Notes under the pieces: generated by a model
What the model was told of the DNA's origin: nothing
The model's database searches: none
What the model saw: only the letters and a program-made list of their open reading frames with translations
Program-made: the position numbers and the translations under genes
Source of the DNA: Dendrophyllia cribrosa
Lineage: Eukaryota > Cnidaria > Anthozoa > Scleractinia > Dendrophylliidae
NCBI GenBank assembly: GCA_024195265.1
Contig: JAJLRJ010000010.1
Coordinates: forward strand, 38,620,298-38,684,297
Direction of reading: 5' to 3'
DNA length: 64,000 nucleotides
Shown here: one piece after another, positions 35,160-46,494 of the stretch
Layout of the letters: each line of letters starts with the position of its first letter
Position numbering within the stretch: position 1 is the first letter of the stretch

Positions 35160-36161
35160 TTAGTACTGAACAATTTCCACACAACCTTTACAATCCATAA
35201 GTTCCCAAATCTTGTCTATGATACCTGTTTCTTTAAGCTCAAACCAGTTGTATTTGTTATTTAAAATTCCATCCTCCACTGGTATGAATATCTCCACCAG
35301 GACTGTCAGACACACCCCATCAGCATCACCCCAAGGCTTTCCAGTGTGTTCGACATTAAGGTAGCCATGTGTTTTGTATGCTATCCCACTGTCAATTTCT
35401 TTCATTAGCTTGTCAATCATGGTGCTGAGATTCGCTCGATCACTGTTACTTACAACCTTGTATGGAAAATAGGGACAAGGTTTATTTACAGTTTTGTCGT
35501 TTAGTAAAAGACAAAACAGGGATTTCTTTGTATTTTTCTGCAATGTTTTAACTACCACCAATCTAATAATAACACCATTGTGGGATTTCTTCACCGGCAT
35601 CGCTCTGCAGATCAATTTTTTCTGTTTGGTTTCATACCATTTCAGCCCAGCATCTATCAACGAAAGAATATCTTCAGCTCTGAGAACAAGAGAGGAGGAC
35701 ACCTCTTTAGGTGTAAACCAGCCAGCTTCCAAGGACTCTGAGTCCTGCTCCTGTAAGGTTTTAAGCTTTCCGCCTGTGATAACACCGACGAAGGTGAAGC
35801 GGAACCAATTCAACCCCTGAGAATCGATACAAATAATCGATGTGGGCTGAAAGTCAAGGCCAGTTTCTTCTCGTACTTCCCTAACAACGCCTTCTTCAAG
35901 AGATTCATCCTTCTCAACTCTACCTGCGGGTAAATACCATGCTCCTCGACACGATCTCTTGGCTTCTCTCATCATCAAAACACGACCTTCTTGTACCACA
36001 ACGGCGGATGCAATATAGAAAACTGTTTGCCCAAGGACTGCTTTCTGCAGGGGAACACTATCTGTCACTTTGTCAACGGTGTAAGCACTTGAAGGTGGCG
36101 TTGAGTTTCCGCCGAATTTGTTCCAAATGACAGTTTCGAGGTCGGTTACTAGATCGTTCAT
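35160..36161 (-). CDS. NUDT18: NUDT18-like Nudix hydrolase, 333 aa, intronless
   Basis: One uninterrupted 1002-bp frame. The Nudix domain spans about residues 45-175, with a complete Nudix box at 80-102 (G80, E86, R94-E95, E98-E99, G101-L102; text GRVEKDESLEEGVVREVREE). This is the metal-binding catalytic helix of diphosphate hydrolases. Length, the N-terminal extension and the conserved C-terminal region match NUDT18/MTH3, which in mammals hydrolyses 8-oxo-guanine and 8-oxo-adenine diphosphates to protect the nucleotide pool. That activity is inferred here. The vertebrate gene has introns, so the single exon suggests retroposition or intron loss. The intact frame argues against a dead copy. 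The start codon sits in a CAACATGAACG context, about 20 bases from a CCGCCATTTTG motif common near promoters. Confidence 0.92.
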   Translation of the reverse strand: MNDLVTDLETVIWNKFGGNSTPPSSAYTVDKVTDSVPLQKAVLGQTVFYIASAVVVQEGRVLMMREAKRSCRGAWYLPAGRVEKDESLEEGVVREVREETGLDFQPTSIICIDSQGLNWFRFTFVGVITGGKLKTLQEQDSESLEAGWFTPKEVSSSLVLRAEDILSLIDAGLKWYETKQKKLICRAMPVKKSHNGVIIRLVVVKTLQKNTKKSLFCLLLNDKTVNKPCPYFPYKVVSNSDRANLSTMIDKLMKEIDSGIAYKTHGYLNVEHTGKPWGDADGVCLTVLVEIFIPVEDGILNNKYNWFELKETGIIDKIWELMDCKGCVEIVQY

Positions 36162-36241
36162 GTTGCGTTGTTGCTAGAGTCCCGCCATTTTGAATATTTT
36201 TCTGCGAGGTGGTAATCGAGCCTAGTCAATCGAGCCGACAG

Positions 36242-39200
36242 GGCTGAAAAACGACTGCGCACGCGCCAGTGGCCCGCGGCAATAAACGTGGGCTCAAGCG
36301 CGGGGGGGTTCAAAATGACTGCAATTCAGGAGAAAAAGTAGTTTGGGATTTAAACTCAAAAGATAAGGTCAGTTTTAAAAAGATAATAAATTTATCAGTA
36401 TTTTCGAGTAAAAAATTCTATTTTAAGAAAAATTAGGGTGTGTTGAACGTTTAAAAAAATTGTTCTCGTGTTGAAAGGCGTTATCGAGTCCGCTCGTTCG
36501 TGAGTAAATTTTCGCGGCACTCCAAAAAATGTGAAAGCTGCTACGTTTGTTATGCAGATCAAGAGTTATCCTGCAAACTTTAGCTCGAAACTTTCATAAC
36601 AGTTAGTCCAGTTGAAGAGACACAACGTATGTTTTGTACACCAAACTTTTTTTGCTGTACACCGCTTGAAAATTTTCTGCGAAGTGACGAGTCCGCGGCG
36701 CGAAATGCAGCTTGTGCGGGTTGCTTCAACTCTCATCCCAATTTATCGAATTTTCCGATGGACAAACTTGCTGGTTCCACAAGAAGACTCGAACAGGATA
36801 AGATTATAGAGGGAAAATGAGAAGATTCAGTTCGACTTTTTCGAGATATGTTGGCGGAAACACGGATGGTTGAGCCTGTACGCGGCACAGGGAGGAATAT
36901 TCGAGAAACCAATCGAAACCAACAGCCTTTGCGCCTGTCCACTCAAACCAGCAACACAGCCAAAATATTCCGGAAAGAAGTTTTCCAATGTTTGTCCGTA
37001 TTGGATCCCATGTACCTGCTTATCATTCTGGTGTGAGGTGGTACAAACAATGCTACAAAACAGTAGATGAGCTGTTCCAAAATGTACAAGGTTATAATCC
37101 TCTTGAAAGGATGATGTCTTACTTTTATATTTTATTGATCATGCTAAAGAAAAACATGTTTGACATAAAGCTCTTTATCTTTATCTTTTTTTTGCTGAAG
37201 CCTGCTGAAACCCGTTTTTTTATTGGTTTTTGTTTGACTAGAGGCAGATTGGTTGATGGACTGAATACAAAACTGGACAATATGTAATATCTTTTTAATA
37301 AAGGGGGATTCCCCTTTCTCTGGTAACCAAATCAAACAGTACAGCATGTGGTTTTATTAAAATTTTTATTTTTTATTAAATATATTAATACAAAAGTGGT
37401 TTTTGTCAGCTGTTTAGTGCTTGTCTTTTACACTGCTTTCCTGGAATAGGTTGCAAGTCCTTCATCCACCTGAATGGGGTAATAAAAATGCATGTCAGCA
37501 TTTTTGCTAGTCTATATTACTATTTTGCCTTTCACATATTATAAGTTAGATATTAAGACAAACCTTCACATTTTTTAACCCTATGCTCCTGCCTGTACAC
37601 CCTCCCGAAAGAAACTATTATAACATTTTTTTAATACATTAATATCTTTTTATTTACAACCACTGTCTATCCCTGACTAATACTGCCAGTCTTGCATACA
37701 ATAAAACCATTACAATGTCACTGGCTGTTTTTTATTGATCTGAGTCCCCCCCCCCCCCCATACATTACATCTGCCCCCAATAATTTGGACCATATTTTCT
37801 AGGATAATAGCCGTCCCTTGATTAATCACCCTCCTCAGATAATTGCTACTCTTTGGTGGAAATATTTGAAATAATGACCTCCCTCAATTAATCCCCCCCC
37901 CCCCCCATCCCCTTCTTCTTGTTTTTTAATTATAGCTTATCTTAAATTTATACACTTCTAATGAAGTTTTATTTTGTATCTTTTATCTTCATTATTTTCG
38001 TGGCATACCTGGAAACTAGCTCTTAAGCTAAGCGTACTGACCACGTTAAATAAAGGATTGATTGATTGATTGATTTGTTTCACCTCCTCCCAGTGAGGTT
38101 AAGAATTTTACTTCTTGTGTAGGAAACAAGTTTTGATTTAATCATTACAATAACAATCATCACAGAAAAGTCACAAAAGCACAGTTTCAAATAGTTTTTC
38201 AAATATAGTGACACACATGTATTTGTCACTCTTTCATTTATTTTTTGGAACTCTCTTACTATTAGCACATTAGCACTTCCAGCGAGCAATATTTGAAATA
38301 ACCGCCTCAGTCCATTAGTCGCCTCCCCTCGAATAATTGCCTCTTTGTTGAGTGAAAACTAATAATCGCCCCCGGCTATTATTCCAGGAAATATGGTACG
38401 ATTGTTAAAGAGCCAAAAAAATAAAACCAATATCATTAGCTGTTTTCTTTCTTCTCTTTTGTCCTCTTCCATCCCCTGTCTAAGTATGACCCGCCCCGCA
38501 TAATTTTATGCTATTATTATGGTTTCTTCATAAAACTCGAACAAAAATGGACAAAATCAGTGATTACATGATAGATTGTATGGTCATTATTAACTGATTT
38601 TTGTTTGCAAAATGTGTCTTGCTTTTGTAAACAATATAATAACATTTTATAAGAGGTTATAAAGTAGGCACATTTTTACTAATAAAATTAATCAGATTTA
38701 TATCATTACAAAAATAAAATTAAGTAAAAAAACATTTTAATAAATAATTAAATGAAATGTATAAAAATTGATATATTTTTATTTCTTCCGTCCCTTTTCT
38801 TAACAAATTCTTTATATGTTTAGACAAAAACTGTATACTTGAAGTATGTTTACCTTAATGAATTTAGAAAACAGCTGTCTCTAAAAGAAGAAGTTTTGAA
38901 CGAGAGAAGCAGCGCTTGCTTATGGATCACCACCAGACGTGAGAAGTTCCAAAGTCAGCATTTCACTGGCTGTTTTTTATTGATCTGATGCCTTTTCATT
39001 GTGTTTTACTCTGCTTTTTTCTTGTTTGGATTTACAGCAGTTAAATACAGCTTGTGGGTCGTGTAAATTAATAAATTGGGTTACTTTATTAAAGTTTATG
39101 TTATTAATCAATAATTACGATTTCAGATCCAATAAAATCTGATATGCGACTGGGAATTTTCTTCGGTACTGCTTGTATTCATTTTCTATCGGAACAGTTG

Positions 39201-39743
39201 AAGTTTGCAGCATATTAAGCTTAACTTAAGCTTACACAAATGTATATTTATAGCTCTGCTCGCAGAGTTTGAATCTCCGGCGCCATAAACTTGAAATGAA
39301 CAAGCTAATATTTTCCCAGCAGAGAAAGGTTGTTTGAGTCGATAAGTTAAGACGACGTTAATTTAATTTCCTTTGTGTTTTCTGTTCCCTATTTTGATGC
39401 TAAAAGGCCACATTAATTATCGAAATTAGGATAAGGAATGAATATATGCTTACATGACATCGGCTCATAAGATTCAAGTTTCGTGGAGCAATGATGCTAT
39501 GTTTTAAAATTTCTTACCTTTTATCAGATTTCTAACCTCCATGTTTTAACAGGACCACTAAAGTGTGACTGTAGGAACACAAATTAACCGCGTCGGGAAA
39601 AACAACAACTAGAAGGAGACAAAAATAACTGCAGAACGACGGTATTGCTCTACGAAGATTCTTTGTTCGGTTGAAACACAAAATCACGACGATCGAGCCG
39701 ATCACGGCGTCAAATACACGCATGCGCAGTCGTTTTTCACCCC
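36242..39743. mobile_element. Possible DNA transposon bounded by 20-bp inverted ends
   Basis: GGCTGAAAAACGACTGCGCA at 36242-36261 is the near-inverse of TGCGCAGTCGTTTTTCACCC at 39723-39742. Outside both lies AGTCAATCGAGCC in the same orientation (36225-36237 and 39745-39757). The interior has a weak cysteine-containing frame (36629-36820, CAGCFNSHPNLSNFPMDK) and AATAAA at 37300, a LINE-type tail at 37955-38075 (ATAAAGGATTGATTGATTG), several C runs and no intact transposase. It may be one decayed element or unrelated pieces. Confidence 0.35.
37955..38075 (+). mobile_element. LINE-type 3' tail with (GATT)n
   Basis: AGCTCTTAAGCTAAGCGTAC followed by GTTAAATAAAGGATTGATTGATTGATT, a typical CR1/L2-style 3' end. 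No coding part is retained. Confidence 0.5.
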
Positions 39744-40053
39744 AGTCAATCGAGCCTGGTCAGCCGTTTTGTGCGCCCGCGTTCCTTCGCGCACACCACG
39801 TGATGGCGTAGCGCGTGATGGAATGTGAAGACGCCATTCGCTTCACCCCAGGATAAGTGTAAATTTCGTTGCTGTTTATTTGCCCCTGTTTCCCCTCCCA
39901 CGGGATAAATTTATGAAAGGGATGCCTGTGGAAGTTTCACTCGATTCAATGAGCGTGTATGGGTTTGATGCCTAATTCTGTCAATTTGTGTAAACAAACC
40001 CCTTTTTTGTATAAAGAGCCTTTTACCAAATTTAACTGTTTGGTCTGTTTGGT

Positions 40054-40055
<2 letters not shown>

Positions 40056-40086
<31 letters not shown>
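40056..40086 (+). repeat. 31-base poly-G tract
   Basis: Pure G run at the edge of an inverted GGGGTACTCC-family repeat. The exact length in the genome is uncertain because such runs are hard to sequence. Confidence 0.85.
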
Positions 40087-40087
<1 letters not shown>

Positions 40088-40465
40088 GGGGTACTCAACA
40101 AAGTTTTCCGCCCCGAAGTCCAAACCCTTACCCTTACGTATACTGTTTTCGGTTTTGACAGAAAAGGTACCCTTTACATATACCTTTCAGTGAAAATGGC
40201 ATCCCTTTCATTGAAAATGGTATTCCTTTCATCATGTTCATATACTCACTTTTCATTTTAGTATTAACATTAAAATAACCTCTACGTATGTCTGTTTGAT
40301 GTATCAGTTAAAAGCCCTTTTTACTCAAATGACAGTTTTCCCTACCCTTTTTTTATACTTTAACTCGTGTTTTCCCTACCCTTTCATATCCCTCCAGCCT
40401 AAAAAAGGTATCTCTTTTGAGCATTGCATCCCCAAATAGCCCATTATATGGAGTATTCTCCCCGG
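40077..40465 (-). repeat. GGGGTACTCC-family repeat, inverted copy
   Basis: GGGGTACTCAACAAAG near 40089, repeated TACCCTTT phrases and a GGAGTATTCTCCCCGGG edge near 40450 match the 3267 and 27104 copies on the other strand. Confidence 0.55.
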
Positions 40466-40807
40466 GCTTCCAGATCCAGTAGAGGAAAACGGCAGCTTAC
40501 CTTGAAACTGCAAAAATCTTTTGATGAACAAAAGATTTACACCAAAGCTCGCTGCTGATGTACAGTCTCGTTTGATACTGAGGGTGTATATTCAGACGCA
40601 AGAGAATAGGTAGCCTGGCTAGAAAACAGTCATATCATGGCTCTTGGTTCACGTGACGTCAATTCACAGTGAAATTCATCATCGTCAATTCATCGTGAAT
40701 GAATGAATGCTTGTCTTATCAATACAAAAGTTGTTTTTTAGATAAGCAAATGTTCCTTTGGGAAAATCACATTGAAGGGTGCAACGTATGGATCCTTATC
40801 TCAATAT

Positions 40808-41091
40808 TAGAGCAGTTTTCAATTGTGTGAAAAGTAATTACACAATTGCTTTGGTTTTGCATTGCTATGCTTTGTGATTGGCTAAAAAATCTCACGCCAC
40901 TTTCTTGACCAATCAGAAGTAAAACCAAAACCAATCGTGACTTGCTGGCACGCGTTTTCCCGCGCTTGGCGCCGTCGACATGTAATTGCTTCGAGCTTTA
41001 ATTGGTTCATTGGATTGTTTACGAGTGCAGTGATTGGTCAGAGTAATTACTTTGGTTTTGGTTTTACGACACTCAATTGAAAACTGCTCTA
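40808..41091. mobile_element. CCAAT/E2F-bearing MITE, best-preserved copy
   Basis: The terminal repeats TAGAGCAGTTTTCAATTG and CAATTGAAAACTGCTCTA are perfect inverses. Inside are at least six CCAAT or ATTGG boxes (near 40878, 40910, 40931, 41002, 41009, 41033) and, at 40953-40973, TTTTCCCGCGCTTGGCGCC, which fits E2F-type sites. Relatives are at 20226-20491 and 48128-48355. Confidence 0.85.
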
Positions 41092-42049
41092 TTCCAGATA
41101 TCACAGAAAACTTAACCCAATAGTAATAATTGTTTATTCTTGTCTTTATTACCGATACATTGTTTAGATATTTATAATATGTACATTTACATGCCACATT
41201 AGAGCTGAAATCTTCAATTTGAAAATGGCCAATAAAGTTGTTTATTGTTTACTTTAGTATGTTAAAGCTGTCAAGTTACAAACCATCAAACATTCTTACA
41301 TTTGGGTCTCAAGCAAGAACGCTGTGAATACAAGCAGGCAAGGGTGTAAGGGCGAGGTGTGAAGGGCGGGGGTGGGAATAGGGTTACGGTTTGAGACGCA
41401 ACTTAGACTGCTTGTAGGCTGTGGTGGCTGGGTATTGTCACTAGTGGGACATTTATTTGCTGCAAAGATGGCTGCCAACATCACAGTCAAACACGGCTTT
41501 GTTTTCCATGGAAACTTTTAATTTTCCTTGTGTCTTGGACACAATGCTTTGCTGGTAGAAGTAACTTGGTGAGTGGTGTTGATTCTTAAACCTTGAATTG
41601 CATGCTTGATTGGGACCTTTGTAAAAGGGCTCGAGATCCACATGTCACAGCATAAAAAAACTACATTTTATTATAGTCATAACATGCTTTTTTCAAAGCA
41701 TAGGTTTTCCTCAAAGTATGGTGCATACCCTTTGACACCAACTGCATGTTTGTTTGGCTCCATGGCAAACATATGCCCAAATCTACATACAAACCTCATA
41801 CAATCACATGCTCTCTAGATGCTGTTTCACAGATCCCTAACTACATACATAATTGCACAGAAGGGCACTTGAATTCCCGATGGTCAATTCTTGATCCAAA
41901 ATTACACGTTCTTGAAATGATGACGAATGACAAGAAGCTTCAGTGAATTTGTGAACTTGTTGGCGTGGTAGTGCATGAAACTCTGACAGTGACGTGCAAA
42001 CCTGAGTGGCAAAATTGTAAAATGACAACATTTCAAGTTCAGACTAGGG

Positions 42050-42440
42050 GCATGCACCTAATGGGGTCTCAACAATGACATGTTCTTCAGAAAGCATAGG
42101 TTTTTCCAGAGGTTAAGTACAGATTCTTAGACCCCATGATAATGATGACGATGATGATGATGATGACGATGATGACGATGACCATGACGATGATGAACTG
42201 TATTTCCTCGTACCATAATTTCATGATCCATGACTGGATGTTCACGGGGTATAAACCTATGACTCTATCATAACAATGACTTGTTGTTTGGAAATCATGG
42301 GTTTCTCAAAAGTTAGGTACAGATCCTTAGAACCCATTATAATGATGAAGATGATGATGCATTTCCTCGTACAATAATTTTATGATCCACAACTGGATGT
42401 TAATGGCATGTATGACTCTATCATAACAATGACATGATTG
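42050..42440. repeat. Diverged tandem units of about 185 bp with (GAT)n
   Basis: The sequence around TAACAATGACTTGTTGTTTG, CCTTAGAACCCATTATAATG and TTTCCTCGTAC recurs two to three times. A (GATGAC)n-type run occupies 42134-42198. It sits just downstream of the TMEM218 stop. Confidence 0.65.
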
Positions 42441-44940
42441 TTAAAAAGTGTATGTTTTCCTGGAGGTAAGCGCTGGGGAATAAACTGGCTCCATCCAGTG
42501 AAGTACAAGGAAAACAAAGGCGACCACTGCAAATATGCAGAGAAACACAAACAGAACAGTCTTGGGGATAATCAATTCATCAACTTCAATCTGTTGAACA
42601 AAAATACTTAAGTTATCATTCAATTTACACAGTTGAATATATACTTCATTAGAACACATGCCATTCCCAGGCAGATCCCAGGCATTTGGACTTTTAAAAT
42701 TTGTGTGGTACAAATCACCTTATCCTGGGCAAAAAGTGTTATTCAAATGCACAACTGATGGTGGTTGCCCAAAGGGAGGGGGGGGGGGGGGGGGGGAGGG
42801 GGGGGGGGGGGGATGTTAGACACAGTCATACCAACCTTTTTAGCTAAGGATCCTGCTAATTCCTCTTCCTTAGTTTTTCTTGGCCAGAATATTAAAATCA
42901 ATGTGAGAAGAACAAGTAGCACAAATATTCCTACCACAGCATTTCTAAAAATATGAACGAATGATATACAGGTAAGTAAAGCTTGAGGTGCATTGAAATA
43001 GAATGAAATTGATTTACATAAATCTAATATCAACAGTGCAAAAATATGATTAAATCATAAAGTCAGTTCAGGTCTTAGGTTTAACACTCCCTAAATAGCT
43101 CAGGCTGATACTTGGAGGTCAGGGCATGACAAAAGTACGGTCCAATAGCCCGGGGCTAGTGAAGCGCCATGTCAGGCTAGTGTATTTTTATTGCAGTTTG
43201 CCGGATTGGCAAGCAACATTTGTTGCCTTTTTCTCATCATTAAGTTAAGAAAAAAGTGTGTGTAGCAGACAGTTCTGCAACGAAAGTGAATGTTAGGAAC
43301 ATTTTAAAAATGTAAGAAAATATCAAAGGTGAACAATAGAAATCAAATGATTATCACCTTTATGATTCCTTGTTATTCAAGAGTTAAATATACTTGGAAG
43401 ACAACAACAACATTTAAAAACGTCGCCTCCTGGCGACCAGTTTTAAATTTTTGGTAGCCAATACTCAATTTTTAGTAACTTTTGGTGACCAGTTGATCAC
43501 AACTGATGCCCCTGAATAAATTATTATTTACTTTTGGGCTAGCTCCTCAGAGCTCTGGGTTAGTAAGCTAAAGTAACAGATTTTTTTCATTCTCATCTCA
43601 CCCCGGAGGTGTTAAAATAAATTATCATCAACTAAGTATATATTAAATTTAAGTACATAATGAAGTAAAATGTATTAATTTTATAATAATCAGGGAAATT
43701 ATGTAAGGAAATAAACAGGTAATAATTAAATAATTTGATAAGTATTTATGAAATAGTACAAATAAGGCATATGAGAATGTTGGTATAGTCTGTTCAAATA
43801 GAGGGGCAGCTTCCCTTTCTGAAGGACAGCACTCACCAGGTCTTTATGTATCAGTCAATTTCAGACAATTCCAAGTGCAATCATCCCCCATCCCCACCTC
43901 AAGGTTGTCTTAGTAATCCCACTTTTTGAGGTATTTGACCAAACTTCTTCTGTTTGCCCAGGAGGAGGGGAGTGGGGGGGGGGGGGGGGGGGGGGGGGGG
44001 CGGGGTAACCACTTTAGGAATTGCCTAATACATAAATAACACTGATAATGCATGCACCAGTGTTCGGTATTACACACACCTGGATAAACCAATTTTGGTT
44101 TTCTGCAGTATATGCGGTTACATACACTTTTATTTACCACGGTAATTCCTTTTTTATTCACTTTGTTTGGTTCATTTTATACCTCGGGATCCAAACACCT
44201 CAACTTTTTACAACGGTATATGTCATGGGCGCTATTAATTTTTTTGTTCTTTTTATGTGTCCATGGAGAATTTACACTGGAATTTACCACGGTAAATCAG
44301 TACCTCAGGAAAATCGTGGTAAAAGGGACATTTGCCGCAGTAAAAGTGTACCGTGTAACTGCACCTACTTACTTTTTACAACGGTATATGTCATGGGCGC
44401 TATTAATTTTTTTGTTCTTTTTATGTGTCCATGGAGAATTTACACTGGAATTTACCACGGTAAATCAGTACCTCAGGAAAATCGTGGTAAAAGGGACATT
44501 TGCCGCAGTAAAAGTGTACCGTGTAACTGCACCTACTTACTTTCATGGGTTCTGTCCTGGTGTACCGGTACACAAGGACAGAAACAAAACACTAAACAAT
44601 TAAGACTACACGGACATAATGCGCTATAAACAAAGGGAATACAATTATGTGAAATCCCTTGTGAACCGGTACACGAGGACAGAACCCTTTCATGGCCTCC
44701 GGACGCAGTCTGTTCCTTACTCGGATTGTTTTCACACAAAAAAAGAAAGCGATGAGATGTTCGATTGAGGCTGTACAGTGTAAGGTACAAAATTTTAAAC
44801 ACAAGCTTACTGATTTAGAAATGTTGTACTCACTTCAAAGGTCCTTCGGCTCTCGATAACGCTACACAACCTAAAATACCTACAGTCCAAAATATTAGCA
44901 GAAGTAAAACACCAACTCCCATTCCCGCCACCAAGGCCAT
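42441..44940 (-). CDS. TMEM218: Transmembrane protein 218, 121 aa
   Basis: Minus-strand exons 44940-44834, 42944-42836 and 42590-42441 join in frame (35 codons + 2 bases, 37 codons, 49 codons + stop) with GT-AG introns (GTGAGT, GTTGGT donors). Three hydrophobic segments are visible at residues about 3-28, 39-56 and 82-103. The motifs LSRAEGP, LILIFWPR, IEVDELI and the closing HWMEPVYSPAL match TMEM218 (115 aa in human). TMEM218 belongs to the ciliary transition zone and is linked to Joubert and Meckel syndromes in humans; localisation here is inferred. Intron 1 holds a 168-bp exact duplication, an 8-9-bp-duplication MITE and a 27-base poly-G. Intron 2 is short. Confidence 0.93.
42778..42812 (+). 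repeat. Poly-G tract with one interruption (TMEM218 intron 2)
   Basis: Two G runs (42778-42796 and 42798-42812) separated by one A. On the transcribed strand this is a C-rich run 24 bases from the exon 2 donor. Confidence 0.85.
43420..43510. repeat. GTCGCC/GGCGACC repeat fragment
   Basis: CGTCGCCTCCTGGCGACCAG followed by TTGGTAGCCAA and TTTTGGTGACCAG. A relative lies at 63830-63930 (GTCGCCTTTTGGCGACCTGC). Family unknown. Confidence 0.5.
43974..44000 (+). repeat. 27-base poly-G tract (TMEM218 intron 1)
   Basis: Pure G run in intron 1. Confidence 0.85.
44203..44538. repeat. Exact 168-bp tandem duplication
   Basis: 44203-44370 is repeated at 44371-44538, apparently without change, starting ACTTTTTACAACGGTATATG. 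Because 168 is a multiple of three, long plus-strand open frames cross it; they are intronic and antisense to TMEM218. The perfect identity points to a recent event or an assembly duplicate. Confidence 0.9.
44549..44686. mobile_element. MITE with 9-bp target duplication (TMEM218 intron 1)
   Basis: GTTCTGTCCTGGTGTACCGG is mirrored by CCGGTACACGAGGACAGAAC. CTTTCATGG flanks both sides (44540-44548 and 44687-44695). An 8-10-bp duplication with terminal inverted repeats is the signature of Mutator-like or hAT-like elements. Confidence 0.8.
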
Positions 44941-45284
44941 GTTGCAAAGACACGATCAAACCTCTGATCAAAAGTTGTACTGTTTACACGAACTTCGAAG
45001 ATCTTGGCGCCATGTTGAATTCTCGAAAGTTACGTCATGTAAGAATTCATGTGATGTGACATTTCAATGACAAAATTTGAGGGGAGGGTGTACAGGGGAT
45101 TGTCTTGTGGTCCTGTCTGTTTGTCAGTGTTACAAAAACAGTCGCCCAACAGGCGCATGTGACTACTGCTAAGATGATAAGGTGAAAACTGCAAAATGTA
45201 GAATTGTCCTATATATGCGGTTCTGTGGATAAGAATCGAAGCAAATGTTTAAAATAATTATGAATCTTGGTGATTAACCCCCGA

Positions 45285-45484
45285 AGAGGCTCAATTATCC
45301 TCTGAAGAGTCAAGATTTAAGTCAGTTTTTATCATACGACTTTACGAGGCTTTTATGTAAATACCGACCTAAAAGCTGAAAATTACTCAGGCAACCTTTC
45401 ATCTGAGCGGCTGCACAGAAAATATGAAAGCTATGAGAAGTAAATGTTGTAAAATTAATCAGGGCTCGAGACTAGACAACTATT
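45285..45484 (+). mobile_element. Fragment of the foldback element family
   Basis: CTCAATTATCCTCTGAAGAG, TAAATACCGACCTAAAAGCTG and GGGCTCGAGAC match 2520-2760. The copy is interrupted after CAGTTTTGG and resumes at 47431 with CAGTTTTGGCTAGTA. Confidence 0.8.
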
Positions 45485-45815
45485 CAGTTTTGGGGCAGTT
45501 TCTTGGTGTTGCGATCACCAAATGACGTAAAACAAAAGATTCAAAAGAAAGTAAACAATACCCAATGAATGGGGTTAGTTTCTAGAGAAACTGTGGTGCT
45601 GCGTCGGTGGGGGGATGAAACACGAGAATTTAGTTTTATCGACTGAGTCGATAAGGTAAATTGACCACCGTAAAAAGATTCAAATAGCTGACGTTTCGAG
45701 CGCTAGCCCTTCGTCGGAGCGAATCAAGGAATTGTGGGTAGTGTGTGGTTTTATATAGTAAGCGGTGGAGCTACGCTATTGGTGGAAATTTGGTGACGTG
45801 AGAAACAAATGTAGA

Positions 45816-46490
45816 TTAGTTGAATGAAAAGCGTTCGTTGATTCCGTGGGGTTTGAGAGTGCCGATTTGAAAGATGATTTTTTGTTCTAGGTTTTTACGG
45901 CTTTCTGTGTTACCCTGGTGTAGGGAAAGGCCGCAGATTGTCATGTGTTGTTTAGAATGGTTAGTAAGATTAAAATGGCGCGCGACTGGTTTGGATGCGT
46001 CTTTGTCATTTTTTTCAACGTCTCGGAGATGTTCACGAAAACGGTCGCCCAGTCTCCTCCCTGTTTCGCCAATGTATATCTTTTTGCAAAAAGTACATGT
46101 AATGCAGTAGATAACATTTACGGAGGTGCATGTAAAACGATCAGTGATTTTAATAGATCGTTTGGGTCCTGTTATTTTGTCCGCGTTGTGAATGAAAGGA
46201 CAAGTGTTACATCGTGTGCGTGTGCATTTGAAAGTTCCCGGTACATCGTCAGATTTCAGTGCGCTCGTAACTAGAAAGTTGCCCATGTTTTTGTCACGTT
46301 TGAATGAAATTAGTGGGGGTTGTGAAAAAATTCTGCCAGTTTCGGGGTCGTTTTGGAGTAATTTGAAATTTTTTAAAATGATGCTTTTGACTGTGTTGTT
46401 GTGTGGGTGGAAAGTGAGGGTGAATGGAATTCTCTCGTTCTCTTCCTTCTGTGGCGTTTGTAGTGCTGACTGTCTGTCGATCTGTTGCGC
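45816..46490 (-). pseudogene. Penelope-like GIY-YIG endonuclease segment, left arm
   Basis: The mirror copy of the right-arm segment. It differs by a few residues (for example KLLQND against KFLQND, DKNMGNF against DKNIGNF) and keeps the same GIY-YIG residues. Confidence 0.8.
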
Positions 46491-46494
46491 ACGT

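Noticed and set aside
36629..36820. THAP-domain transposase gene
   Set aside because: CAGCFNSHPNLSNFPMDK recalls THAP spacing, but the essential Trp, C-terminal Cys-His pair and AVPTIF-like motif are not visible in any frame.
44048..44629. 193- and 163-codon plus-strand frames with internal duplication
   Set aside because: They lie antisense in TMEM218 intron 1 and depend on the 168-bp tandem duplication and MITE ends. No homologue is recognised.
46192..46490. First 95 residues of the 325-codon Penelope-region frames
   Set aside because: This half is the antisense of the opposite arm's coding sequence. It is open only because of the palindrome and is not part of the protein.
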